From positions 211,346-275,345 of the forward strand of contig NZ_JAMLJL010000005.1 of the NCBI RefSeq assembly GCF_023634845.1: a stretch of 64,000 bases of DNA, in the 5' to 3' direction. This document shows, piece by piece, positions 1-7,535 of the stretch. The notes beneath the pieces were generated by a model, which was not told the origin of the DNA, made no database searches, and worked only from the letters and a program-made list of their open reading frames with translations. The translations under genes and the position numbers were made by a program. The stretch comes from Flavobacterium amniphilum. Lineage in GTDB: Bacteria; Bacteroidota; Bacteroidia; Flavobacteriales; Flavobacteriaceae. Position 1 is the stretch's first letter; the number at the start of each line of letters is the position of its first letter.

Positions 1-402
1 TGGATTGACTCTACTGTAAGGAGATTAGACGATGAACGCAGAAAACAAACTTTTGGACCACGGAAGGATAAAAGCGTTTGGAGTAAACTCAATAAGACCT
101 ACATTGAAAAATTATCCGCTGACGGATTAATGCATGAAAGCGGATTAAAAAAAATTGAGATTGCAAAACAAAATGGTTCATGGACTTCTTTGGACGGAGT
201 TGAAAATCATGAAATACCGGAAGATCTGCAAACTGCTTTTGATAAGAATAAAACTGCTTACGAAAATTACCAGAAATTCAGCAATTCCTACAGAAAGAGC
301 TATTTATATTGGCTTAATCAGGCTAAAAGAGAAGAAACACGAAACAACAGAATAACGGAAATTATCAGGCTTTGTGAAGAAAATATTAAATCAAGACAAT
401 AA
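1..402 (+). CDS. YdeI/OmpD-associated family protein, C-terminal part
   Basis: The reading frame is open from the first base of the window and ends at TAA 400-402, so 133 residues are visible and the start lies upstream. The sequence runs from WIDSTVRRLDDERRKQTFGP through SVWSKLNKTYIEKL to a Lys/Glu-rich helical tail. This matches the C-terminal half of the YdeI family, small cytosolic proteins sometimes called bacteriocin-protection proteins, whose biochemical role is unclear. The tail with regularly placed Arg, Lys and Glu residues is typical of the YdhG/YdeI helical extension. No promoter or neighbour upstream can be seen. The family call rests on the pattern of the fragment only. Confidence 0.75.
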   Translation, partial: WIDSTVRRLDDERRKQTFGPRKDKSVWSKLNKTYIEKLSADGLMHESGLKKIEIAKQNGSWTSLDGVENHEIPEDLQTAFDKNKTAYENYQKFSNSYRKSYLYWLNQAKREETRNNRITEIIRLCEENIKSRQ

Positions 403-442
403 TTGTTAATAGCCTTTTGACAATTCAATAACAAAAAAAATA

Positions 443-450
443 TAGATTTG
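443..450 (+). promoter_or_regulatory. -7 box of the LETM1-like gene
   Basis: TAGATTTG matches the Bacteroidota -7 consensus TAnnTTTG and lies 17 bases before the ATG at 468, giving a short leader. No clear -33 TTTG was assigned. Confidence 0.55.
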
Positions 451-467
451 CATTACAATTTCCAGGT

Positions 468-1673
468 ATGATTAATCCTTCTGCACATGGTTGGGTAGAG
501 AAGTTTTTCTTCGAACAGAATTCTGATAACAGTGTTGTCATGGATAACAACAGATTATTCTATGAACTTACACGTGAAACGGGATTTTTATTTGGCTATA
601 CCACTCATTTTGTTACAGAATTCCCTATTGATACCAAAAGTTGGACAACTTCGGAGTTTTCAAAAATTGCCTTGCTCAACACGCTTTTTGGTATTTATCA
701 ACTATCCGAAAAAAACCGGAATACAGATGAATTTATCTCGAAGTGTGTCGCTTTTTACGAAGAATTACATCCTAAAAAAACAGGTTTACTGGAAGTTATA
801 TTACCAACAGATTCTCTTCCGAGTAAACTTGAAAAAATTATTGGCTCACGTATTCTGACCAATAACAATATCATCAGTAAAAATTTTTCGCACATCCTTA
901 CAAATGCACTTTTATTTATTGATGTATTGGCTTTTCAAAAATATTTGGAAACAGAAGATATTTCGACCAAATATTTTAAAAAAGCGGAAGAAATTATTGT
1001 AAACGTGGTCGCTTTGGCATTAAAAACCAAAGAAAGTAAATCAAAATACGATGATTTATTATTGAAATTATTTGAATCTTCTGTCCGTTATTCAAAATTT
1101 AACCAATCAGGAAATAAATCATCGTTAGATGAATTTAATTTTTCCTATTTAAAAAATGATTACGAGAAATTTTACCTGATCGATATTGCCGGAATGGCAA
1201 TGTGGAATGACGGAAAAATGGAAAATATTGAAGAACATTTTTTAAATGAACTGGCAGAAAAACTAAATGTTTCAAAAGACTTCGCACACAAAAGTGTTGT
1301 TGATATGGATGTTTTTCTCAGCAAAAACAAAAAAAACATATCTTATTTTAACTATTCAAACCCAGTAAAGCATTTCTACGATCAGACGACCCAAAATGTC
1401 CAATCCTTAATAACGCGCAACAAAGGGAGATTACTGACCGAAATATCCCAAAGCAGGGAGTTAATGTTGCTCCTTACCCAATCCACCCACAGGGAATTAA
1501 ATCAGGAAGAAAAAAGGAAAGTAAAAAACCAGTTATTGGATATTTGCAAAACCATTCCTTCACTGACTATATTTTTAGTACCGGGAGGAAGTTTACTACT
1601 TCCTATTCTGGTTAAATTCATTCCCCGTTTATTGCCTTCAGCTTTCAATGAAAATCTGGATAAAACTAAATAG
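468..1673 (+). CDS. LETM1-related biofilm-associated protein
   Basis: This 401-residue protein resembles the LETM1-related proteins found throughout Flavobacteriia. The C-terminal segment (about residues 350-395) contains PGGSLLLPILVKFIPRLLPS, the hallmark of LETM1-like proteins, in which a Pro/Gly-rich hydrophobic stretch leads into an FIP-LLPSAF motif. The first ~330 residues are mostly helical and charged, with a TerB-like acidic patch around DIAGMAMWNDGKMENIEEHF. The role of the bacterial homologues is not well established; membrane association is inferred from the hydrophobic C-terminus. The ATG start follows a consensus -7 box. The 3' end overlaps the convergent dps gene by 8 bases. Confidence 0.8.
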   Translation: MINPSAHGWVEKFFFEQNSDNSVVMDNNRLFYELTRETGFLFGYTTHFVTEFPIDTKSWTTSEFSKIALLNTLFGIYQLSEKNRNTDEFISKCVAFYEELHPKKTGLLEVILPTDSLPSKLEKIIGSRILTNNNIISKNFSHILTNALLFIDVLAFQKYLETEDISTKYFKKAEEIIVNVVALALKTKESKSKYDDLLLKLFESSVRYSKFNQSGNKSSLDEFNFSYLKNDYEKFYLIDIAGMAMWNDGKMENIEEHFLNELAEKLNVSKDFAHKSVVDMDVFLSKNKKNISYFNYSNPVKHFYDQTTQNVQSLITRNKGRLLTEISQSRELMLLLTQSTHRELNQEEKRKVKNQLLDICKTIPSLTIFLVPGGSLLLPILVKFIPRLLPSAFNENLDKTK

Positions 1674-2145
1674 TTTCTCCCAGCCAGGCTTTCATCATCC
1701 AAATTGTTTTTTCCTGCTCAACAATAAAATCACTCACCATAGCATTTGTTCCTTCATCATCAATTTCACCTGATTGTCTTAAAATTGTTCTTTCAATTTT
1801 CAACAACTCAACCAGTGAATTCACAACTAAAGTTATTGCCATTTCATCAACTGAAATATCTTTTCCGACATTTATTTTAGCATTTTTAATATAGTCTTCA
1901 AAAGTATGTAACGGAGTACCACCAAGCGTTAAAATCCGCTCTGCAATTAAATCGATTTTAAGTTGGGCATCTGTATATAATTCTTCAAACTTCAGATGAA
2001 GATCAAAAAAACGTTTTCCCCTGATATTCCAGTGTAACCCTCGCAAATTTTGGTAGTAAACCTGGAAATTCGCTAAAAGTATATTCAAATCTTTAATCAG
2101 TACCTGAATTTCTTCCTGAGGTAATCCTAGACTGTTTGTTTTCAT
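1666..2145 (-). CDS. dps: Dps family DNA-protecting ferritin-like protein
   Basis: Dps proteins form dodecamers that bind DNA and oxidise and store iron, protecting the chromosome in stationary phase and under peroxide stress. The 159-residue length is normal. The ferroxidase ligands are all present: H38 in LHWN, H50, and D65/E69 in KIDLIAER, at the same spacing as H51, H63, D78 and E82 of Escherichia coli Dps. The gene is divergent from oxyR across 96 bp, which suggests OxyR control. Its own -7 box TAATTTTG (minus strand) is at 2164-2171. It converges on, and overlaps by 8 bp, the LETM1-like gene. Confidence 0.95.
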   Translation of the reverse strand: MKTNSLGLPQEEIQVLIKDLNILLANFQVYYQNLRGLHWNIRGKRFFDLHLKFEELYTDAQLKIDLIAERILTLGGTPLHTFEDYIKNAKINVGKDISVDEMAITLVVNSLVELLKIERTILRQSGEIDDEGTNAMVSDFIVEQEKTIWMMKAWLGETI

Positions 2146-2241
2146 AATCTGTTATTTTTAAGCCAAAATTAGTGGAATCTCAAACAGAAGTAGTATAAAT
2201 TAAATTGATAGTTTTTATATTTGTATCAAAATTTATTATTA
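2146..2241. promoter_or_regulatory. Divergent dps/oxyR promoter region
   Basis: The 96-bp gap holds two back-to-back Bacteroidota -7 boxes: TAATTTTG on the minus strand at 2164-2171 for dps, and TATATTTG on the plus strand at 2216-2223 for oxyR. The oxyR box overlaps an in-frame TTG at 2221, which argues that translation really starts at the ATG at 2242. OxyR binding here is inferred from gene order, not from a recognised operator. Confidence 0.65.
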
Positions 2242-3183
2242 ATGACCATTACGCAATTACAATATGTCCTGGCTGTAGCCGAGTATAAAAATTTTACATT
2301 GGCAGCCGAAAAATGCTTTGTGACACAACCAACGCTCAGTATGCAAATCCAAAAGGTTGAGGAAGAACTGGATATCATCATCTTCGACAGAAGCAAAAAA
2401 CCAATACAATTGACTGAAGTTGGACAGAAGATTGTTGCCCAAGCTAAAAATATCGTTAATGAAGCCGACAGAATTCAGGATATTGTCGATCAGCAGAAAG
2501 GTTTCATAGGTGGAGAATTCAGATTAGGAATTATACCAACAGTGATGCCGACTTTATTACCAATGTTCCTGAATAATTTCATCAAAAAATATCCGAAAGT
2601 AAAACTGATCATTGAAGAATTAAATACTTCTGAAATTGTAACCAAATTAAAAAATGGGCATTTGGATGCTGCCATTGCTGCTACACCATTGGAAGAAGAA
2701 AAAATAAAAGAAGTCGTTTTGTATTATGAACCGTTTATGGTTTATGTACCACAGGAGCATCCGAAGTACAGCAAAAAAGAATTAGAAGTATCTGATTTGA
2801 ATGTGGAAGAGATTTTGTTATTACAGGACGGACATTGTTTCAGGGACGGAATTTTGAATTTATGCAAAAACAATTCGGTTAATGCCGAAAGTAAATTCCA
2901 GATTGAAAGCGGAAGTTTTGAAACCTTGATTAAATTGGCCGATGAAGGTTTGGGAATTACACTTCTACCCTATTTACACACATTGGATTTAAAGGAAAAT
3001 GACAAACAAAAACTGAAACATTTCACAGAACCGAAACCGGCAAGGGAAATCAGTTTAATTTTTCCTAAGAACGAATTGAAGATTCACATCATCGAAGCTT
3101 TACGGACAACCATTTCAGGCGTTTTGCGTGGCGCTATAGCTTTTCAAAACGTAGAAATCATCAGTCCATTACAAAAGAAATAA
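2242..3183 (+). CDS. oxyR: OxyR peroxide-sensing LysR-family regulator
   Basis: This 313-residue LysR-type regulator has an N-terminal winged helix-turn-helix (residues 1-60, FTLAAEKCFVTQPTLSMQI) and a C-terminal effector domain (about 90-300). The peroxide-sensing cysteines are present as GHCFRDGILNLC, C199 and C208, exactly the numbering of E. coli OxyR, where H2O2 drives a disulphide between them. In Bacteroidota, OxyR activates dps, catalase and ahpC, and dps lies immediately divergent here. The ATG at 2242 is preferred over the TTG at 2221 because the latter sits inside the -7 promoter box. Confidence 0.95.
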   Translation: MTITQLQYVLAVAEYKNFTLAAEKCFVTQPTLSMQIQKVEEELDIIIFDRSKKPIQLTEVGQKIVAQAKNIVNEADRIQDIVDQQKGFIGGEFRLGIIPTVMPTLLPMFLNNFIKKYPKVKLIIEELNTSEIVTKLKNGHLDAAIAATPLEEEKIKEVVLYYEPFMVYVPQEHPKYSKKELEVSDLNVEEILLLQDGHCFRDGILNLCKNNSVNAESKFQIESGSFETLIKLADEGLGITLLPYLHTLDLKENDKQKLKHFTEPKPAREISLIFPKNELKIHIIEALRTTISGVLRGAIAFQNVEIISPLQKK

Positions 3184-3186
3184 AAA

Positions 3187-3204
3187 AGGAGCTTAAAAGC
3201 TCCT
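3187..3204. terminator. Hairpin between convergent oxyR and 65-aa gene
   Basis: AGGAGCT and AGCTCCT form a 7-bp stem around a four-base loop, directly after the oxyR stop and before the 3' end of the convergent small gene. There is an A-run on one side and only a weak T-run on the other, so it probably serves the minus-strand gene best. Confidence 0.55.
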
Positions 3205-3225
3205 AATCAAGTTCATGTTTTTGGG

Positions 3226-3423
3226 TTAGACATCAACAATATGTATATATTGTCTCAGCTCTGGTTTTTCACTTGTGAAATACAACAGCCAATTTTTTAG
3301 ATGTTCTAGTTCATAAGGAAGTAAATTTCTAACAGCCTTTTTCAATTCCTTTGCAAAAAGTTTTAAATCAAAGCTAACTTTTTCAAGTACGTTTTTGGTG
3401 TAATCGTAAATCATTCGAGGCAT
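3226..3423 (-). CDS. Conserved 65-residue protein, paralogue A
   Basis: A 65-residue soluble, helical protein with no signal peptide or recognised domain. Ungapped alignment with the product of 3602-3799 gives 35 of 65 identical residues. Shared blocks are VSFD, LF-KEL-KAV, LLPYE-E, and EKPELR. Such conservation between two adjacent genes shows both are real and arose by tandem duplication. The function is unknown. The pattern LLPYE-E-L--W---F suggests a compact helical bundle that might bind a partner protein; this is a guess. Confidence 0.7.
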   Translation of the reverse strand: MPRMIYDYTKNVLEKVSFDLKLFAKELKKAVRNLLPYELEHLKNWLLYFTSEKPELRQYIHIVDV

Positions 3424-3571
3424 AACTACAATTTTATTAATGAAACACTTGATGAAGAACTCTTAGTAAAAGTAGTTAAAAACATCGATAAAACGCAAAT
3501 AAAATCGATAAAATGCAAATAATCGTAAATTATCTAGAAAATACCCTACAGATTTAACATGAAGTACCATA

Positions 3572-3599
3572 AAAAAAGGAGCTATAAAAGCTCCTTTTT
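3572..3599 (-). terminator. Rho-independent terminator of 65-aa paralogue B
   Basis: AAAAGGAGCT and AGCTCCTTTT form a 10-bp stem around ATAAA, followed on the minus strand by a T-run. It lies just downstream of the minus-strand gene ending at 3602. The stem core GGAGCT is the same as that of the 3187-3204 hairpin. Confidence 0.8.
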
Positions 3600-3601
3600 A
3601 A

Positions 3602-3799
3602 TTATACATTCAGGTAAATTTCACATTTTCTGAGTTCTGGTTTTTCTTTTGTAAAATCAAAAAACCAGATCCTTAATTCTTCAACTTCGTAAGGTAGTAA
3701 TTGTTTAACGGCTTTTACAAGCTCTTTACCAAACAAAGCTGGATCAAAACTGACTCTCTCCAGAATCGATTTTGCATAGGCAACCATTTGTCTTGACAT
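3602..3799 (-). CDS. Conserved 65-residue protein, paralogue B
   Basis: Tandem paralogue of the gene at 3226-3423, with identical length and 54% residue identity. It begins MSRQMVAYAKSILERVSFDP and ends in EKPELRKCEIYLNV. There is no transmembrane segment, signal peptide or known motif. The two copies are separated by 178 bp that contain the terminator of this copy, so they are probably transcribed separately. The function is unknown. Confidence 0.7.
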   Translation of the reverse strand: MSRQMVAYAKSILERVSFDPALFGKELVKAVKQLLPYEVEELRIWFFDFTKEKPELRKCEIYLNV

Positions 3800-3876
3800 A
3801 ATAATAATTTGCGGTATTGTACATTCAAATATAGTAAAAACTTACAACTAAAACGTTATAAATTTGTGAAAATTGC

Positions 3877-4542
3877 TCACACCGATTTAAATCCAACCAT
3901 CATTTCACGCTTACCGGGCGGGCCAGGCATTTTTTTAACCTGAAAGCCAACTTCCAATAAAGAACGCTTAACAACGCCTCTGGCTGCATAAGTCACTAAA
4001 ATTCCTTTTTCTTTTAAAGCCATATACATTTTTCCAAAAATTTCAGTGCTCCAGAGTTCAGGTTGGACCTGATAACCGAACGCGTCAAAGAAAACAATAT
4101 CAAATTGATTTACGAAATCTATCTCTTGAAATAATTGTTGCTTTTTGGTTAAGAAAAAATCAGGGGAAATTTCATTTCGTTCTTCCCAGGAACATTGATG
4201 CATCAGTTTAAATACATTTTCATATTGGGATGCATCCAAAGTCTCCACATAATTCATTGCAAAAGCCTCATCTTCTTTAACAGGATAAGCTTCAACCCCA
4301 ACATAATCAATTGAATAATTATTTTTTTGGGATTCCAGATACGTAACAAAAGCATTCAACCCTGTGCCGAAGCCAATTTCCAAAACAGAAACAGACTTTC
4401 CCTCAAGAAGGTAAAGTCCGTTAGATATAAATACATGTTGGGCTTCCTGAACCGCACCATTTTTAGAATGGTAACATTCATCCCAGTTAACTAACTGAAT
4501 GGTTGTTGAACCATCCAGAGTGGTAATAATCTTTCTTTCCAA
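3877..4542 (-). CDS. mnmD: MnmC-like tRNA methyltransferase (MnmD)
   Basis: This 221-residue protein contains a Rossmann S-adenosylmethionine site, VLEIGFGTGLNAF (residues 53-65), and the MnmC methyltransferase signature DIVFFDAFGYQVQPELW (about 149-165). In this family the domain methylates 5-aminomethyl(thio)uridine at the wobble position of tRNA. In E. coli MnmC it is fused to an FAD oxidase; here it stands alone, as in MnmD of Gram-positive bacteria and in most Bacteroidota. The C-terminal MPGPPGKREMMVGFK is also characteristic. It is the last gene of a three-gene minus-strand operon, 2 bp after the lipoprotein gene. Confidence 0.88.
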   Translation of the reverse strand: MERKIITTLDGSTTIQLVNWDECYHSKNGAVQEAQHVFISNGLYLLEGKSVSVLEIGFGTGLNAFVTYLESQKNNYSIDYVGVEAYPVKEDEAFAMNYVETLDASQYENVFKLMHQCSWEERNEISPDFFLTKKQQLFQEIDFVNQFDIVFFDAFGYQVQPELWSTEIFGKMYMALKEKGILVTYAARGVVKRSLLEVGFQVKKMPGPPGKREMMVGFKSV

Positions 4543-4544
4543 TA

Positions 4545-4976
4545 TTATTTAATATATAGCTTTTTAATGCGTACAATTGGACCGCCACATTTAACCTCGT
4601 GGCATTTTACGCATTCACCTATGCTTGCATTAAAATGTTCTTTCGCGTTTTGCGGATCTTCATAAATAAGTTCCTGTGACTTGATAAAAGATGCCGCATG
4701 TTCTTTAAAGAAAGTATCATTTTCCTGCTTATCAGTCATTACAGCTTCATGAATATTCAAAAAATGCTGGGGAAATTTACCAATAGTGTCACCGTCAACT
4801 ATGCGTTGCTTTAACCGTTCATTATCCACATACATTTGCTCCATCAGCATTGCCATTTCAGACATTTCGTACATCTCAAACTTCTTTTCCTCTTTTTTTG
4901 GTAATTCACACTGTTTCTTTTTCTTTTCACATGAGAAAAGTAATAATGAACTGATTAAGAAAATAAAAAGACGCAT
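4545..4976 (-). CDS. Lipoprotein with haem-binding CxxCH motif
   Basis: A 143-residue protein with a lipoprotein signal (MRLFIFLISSLLLFSC, Cys16 as lipid anchor), a Lys/Glu-rich tether, a helical middle, and a C-terminal CVKCH motif that fits a covalently bound haem c. The fold could be a small four-helix cytochrome c', because CxxCH lies near the C-terminus of a helical protein. It overlaps the upstream DUF4920 gene by one base (TAATG) and precedes mnmD by 2 bp, so the three are co-transcribed. A role in periplasmic electron transfer or haem sensing is inferred. Confidence 0.75.
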   Translation of the reverse strand: MRLFIFLISSLLLFSCEKKKKQCELPKKEEKKFEMYEMSEMAMLMEQMYVDNERLKQRIVDGDTIGKFPQHFLNIHEAVMTDKQENDTFFKEHAASFIKSQELIYEDPQNAKEHFNASIGECVKCHEVKCGGPIVRIKKLYIK

Positions 4977-5494
4977 TATGATTTTTTAATTAAAACACCT
5001 GTTGCCTGAAATGCATACGTCACTTTAGGTTTGGTGATTTTATTGATTTCATCCTGGGATTTTTTGGCATCTTTGGCATAGTGACGTAATTCATCCACAG
5101 AAACGACATCAATATAGGCCTTCCCGCTTACAATTGCTTCACTTCCGTCAGCATTTAAAGGAACAAAAAAGCCATAATCTTTAAATCGCACAAATGAATT
5201 CAAATTGTCTGATAGATCCATATTCATCCAGCAACCTTTCTTTTTACACACTTCTTTGATTACCGATTTAAACTTAACTGTGATGGTATCTCCTTTTTTA
5301 AGAGATTTATATTTTTTCAACATGGCTTTTTCAGTCAACACATTTGAAGCGGTGAATTTTTCCCCAAAAACAGCATAATCATTTGTATTGACCATACCTT
5401 TTGCAGCTTTCTCTTTTTTAGCAGTAGTTTGTGCGTTTGCAGCAACACCTGTAAATAGCACAGCCATTAAAGCAAATAGTTTTATTTTTTTCAT
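4976..5494 (-). CDS. Secreted DUF4920 domain protein
   Basis: This 172-residue protein has a cleavable signal peptide (MKKIKLFALMAVLFTGVAANAQ) and matches the DUF4920 family of Bacteroidota in the motif CKKKGCWMNMDL and in FKDYGFFVPLN. The family has an OB-like beta-rich domain with a conserved C-x4-C-W pattern that could bind metal or haem. It is first in the operon with a CxxCH lipoprotein and mnmD. The -7 box TAGATTTG lies on the minus strand at 5525-5532, 30 bases before the start. Confidence 0.85.
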   Translation of the reverse strand: MKKIKLFALMAVLFTGVAANAQTTAKKEKAAKGMVNTNDYAVFGEKFTASNVLTEKAMLKKYKSLKKGDTITVKFKSVIKEVCKKKGCWMNMDLSDNLNSFVRFKDYGFFVPLNADGSEAIVSGKAYIDVVSVDELRHYAKDAKKSQDEINKITKPKVTYAFQATGVLIKKS

Positions 5495-5524
5495 TTTATT
5501 TAAGAAGTTTTTTGTTTACTAATG

Positions 5525-5532
5525 CAAATCTA
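5525..5532 (-). promoter_or_regulatory. -7 box of the DUF4920 operon
   Basis: TAGATTTG on the minus strand fits TAnnTTTG and lies 30 bases upstream of the ATG at 5494. It would drive DUF4920, the CxxCH lipoprotein and mnmD together. Confidence 0.6.
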
Positions 5533-5713
5533 GGAGAAATCAGCGAAAAGCTATACATACTTTAAAACTTTTCTAAAAAAAATAACATATTGTTAATCCA
5601 TTTTTTAAAAATTTGATATTATCAAAAAAATAACCCAAACAAATTCGATTCTTGGTCTTTATTTAACAATATGAGCTGTTTTTTCATAAATTAGCAAAAA
5701 AATAATTACAACA

Positions 5714-6781
5714 ATGGGCTTAGATATTCAAAGTGATATTGATTTTACAAAAGTTAACTCCTCTAAAATCAATCAGGTAGATTTTGAAAACTTAACATTT
5801 GGAAATGTTTTTACCGACTATATGTTGGTTTGTGATTTCAGGAATGGAGCTTGGGAAAAACCTTCTATAAAACCATATGAGCCATTCACTTTAGATCCAT
5901 CAGCTAAAGTTTTTCACTATGGCCAGGCCATTTTTGAAGGAATGAAAGCTTACAAAGATGAAAACGACGGTATCTGGTTATTCAGACCTGAAGAAAACCA
6001 TCAACGCTTTAATAAATCAGCCGTTCGTTTGTGTATGCCTGAAATCCCTGAAAACATATTTGTTGACGGATTAAAGGAACTAATCAAAATTGAAAAAGAC
6101 TGGGTTAAAAAAGGAAAAGGTAACTCATTATATATAAGACCATTCATGATTGCAATCGGTAGTGGTGTAATTGCACAACCGTCAACGCAATACCGTTTCT
6201 GTATTATTTTATCGCCTGCAAGAGCCTATTACTCAGGCGAAGTAAAAGTTCTTATTGCCGATTATTACAGCCGTGCTGCTAATGGTGGAATTGGAGCGGC
6301 TAAAGCAGCCGGAAATTATTCAGGTCAGTTTTATCCGACGCAATTAGCTCATAATGCTGGTTTTCAGCAGGTAATATGGACTGATGACGCCACACATACT
6401 AAATTAGAAGAATGCGGTACCATGAACGTTTTCTTCAGAATTAATAATACTTTATACACAGCTCCAACGAGTGACAGAATCCTTGATGGTGTTACCCGTA
6501 AAAGCTTAATTGATTTGGCAAAAAGAGAAGGAATCAATGTTGAAGTACGCCCTGTATTGGTTTCTGAATTAGTGGAAGCCGCAAAAGACGGAAGCCTTAA
6601 AGAAATTTTCGGAGCGGGTACTGCAGCTGTCGTAAACCCGATTGTTGGATTCCAACATGCTGATACCTACTATGAACTACCAAAATTAGAAAATTCATTT
6701 GCCTTAACTTTAAAAGAAAAAATGACTAACATCCAATACAAAATTGATGAAGATACTTTTGGCTGGACAGTTTCAGTTTAA
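5714..6781 (+). CDS. ilvE: Branched-chain amino acid aminotransferase
   Basis: IlvE catalyses the last step of leucine, isoleucine and valine synthesis, moving an amino group from glutamate to the branched 2-oxo acid with pyridoxal phosphate as cofactor. The 355-residue length fits the longer type II enzymes. The catalytic lysine is K197 in GGIGAAKAAGNYS. Other family marks are FHYGQAIFEGMKAY (residues 67-80), YIRPFMIA and LEECGTMNVFF. It is monocistronic, with a strong terminator straight after it. Confidence 0.95.
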   Translation: MGLDIQSDIDFTKVNSSKINQVDFENLTFGNVFTDYMLVCDFRNGAWEKPSIKPYEPFTLDPSAKVFHYGQAIFEGMKAYKDENDGIWLFRPEENHQRFNKSAVRLCMPEIPENIFVDGLKELIKIEKDWVKKGKGNSLYIRPFMIAIGSGVIAQPSTQYRFCIILSPARAYYSGEVKVLIADYYSRAANGGIGAAKAAGNYSGQFYPTQLAHNAGFQQVIWTDDATHTKLEECGTMNVFFRINNTLYTAPTSDRILDGVTRKSLIDLAKREGINVEVRPVLVSELVEAAKDGSLKEIFGAGTAAVVNPIVGFQHADTYYELPKLENSFALTLKEKMTNIQYKIDEDTFGWTVSV

Positions 6782-6800
6782 ATCATATAAAATTTCAATA

Positions 6801-6828
6801 AAAAAGCGGTTTATCTAAACCGCTTTTT
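6801..6828. terminator. Bidirectional terminator, ilvE / MazG-like gene
   Basis: AAAAAGCGGTTT pairs with AAACCGCTTTTT. It lies 20 bp after the ilvE stop and abuts the 3' end of the convergent gene at 6829, so it can end transcripts from both sides. Confidence 0.9.
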
Positions 6829-7212
6829 TTATTTTAATATTTCCTCAAAATTAGGTTTGAAGTAATTCGGACCTTTCAACACCTTCCCGTCTTCCCTGTA
6901 AATTGGTTTACCGTCTTCACCAAGTTTACTCATATTACTGCGTTGGATTTCGTCAAAAACTTCTTCGATTTTGTGTTGCAATCCGTGCTCGAGAATTGTT
7001 CCGCATAATATATAAAGCATATCACCTAAAGCATCTGCAATTTCAACAATGTCATTATTTTGTGCAGCTTCCAAGTATTCCTCATTTTCTTCTTTCATCA
7101 AATTGAAACGAAGCAAATTCTTATTCTCTCCTAAATCCCCCGAAGGAGCATTTTTTATCCCTAACCCGAAAGCGCTGTGAAATTCATGTACAGCCTGTAT
7201 TTGTTTTTGCAT
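6829..7212 (-). CDS. MazG-like nucleoside triphosphate pyrophosphohydrolase
   Basis: A 127-residue member of the all-alpha NTP pyrophosphatase superfamily, related to phosphoribosyl-ATP pyrophosphohydrolase and MazG. The metal-binding motif is visible as KEENEEYLEA followed by EIADALGDMLYILCG (E-x2-E then E-x2-D). Such enzymes hydrolyse (d)NTPs to the monophosphate and pyrophosphate, often cleaning non-canonical nucleotides. The C-terminus GPNYFKPNFEEIL is typical of this small subfamily. The substrate cannot be told from the sequence. Confidence 0.85.
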   Translation of the reverse strand: MQKQIQAVHEFHSAFGLGIKNAPSGDLGENKNLLRFNLMKEENEEYLEAAQNNDIVEIADALGDMLYILCGTILEHGLQHKIEEVFDEIQRSNMSKLGEDGKPIYREDGKVLKGPNYFKPNFEEILK

Positions 7213-7264
7213 TTTTTTAGTGATTTATTCGCCTGCAAAATAGTATATTGATTTTACAATTACT

Positions 7265-7272
7265 TATTTTTG
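7265..7272 (+). promoter_or_regulatory. -7 box for the small membrane protein
   Basis: TATTTTTG matches TAnnTTTG and ends only 11 bases before the ATG at 7284, implying a leader of about five nucleotides. The position rules out the upstream TTG at 7248 as the start. Confidence 0.55.
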
Positions 7273-7283
7273 TCAAAAAAAAT

Positions 7284-7472
7284 ATGTTCAGTAAAGGTCA
7301 ACTATTGTTTGCATTAATTTTTGCCGTTAGTTTCATTGCCGTTATGGTTTTTTCATACAGAAAAGATTTAAAACTCCACAAACAATATTACAAAGGAAGC
7401 ATTTGGATACTACTTGCATTTTTACTTTTTATCGGATTACTCTTTGTAATCAAAACGCTATTAAAAGATTGA
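7284..7472 (+). CDS. Small two-helix membrane protein
   Basis: A 62-residue protein starting MFSKGQLLFALIFAVSFIAV, with one transmembrane helix at about residues 6-24, a basic linker SYRKDLKLHKQYYKG, and a second at about 38-58. It is a conserved type of small inner-membrane protein in flavobacteria, with no known function. The ATG start is chosen over an upstream in-frame TTG because that codon lies before the promoter -7 box. Confidence 0.65.
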   Translation: MFSKGQLLFALIFAVSFIAVMVFSYRKDLKLHKQYYKGSIWILLAFLLFIGLLFVIKTLLKD

Positions 7473-7535
7473 TGTAAAAAGAGAATGTTTTAACATTTTT
7501 TTTCTAAATTTACGCGACTCACTTTACCCGGATCT

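Noticed and set aside
2221..2241. TTG start for oxyR
   Set aside because: The TTG is part of the -7 box TATATTTG; the ATG at 2242 gives the family-typical start and aligns the redox cysteines with positions 199 and 208.
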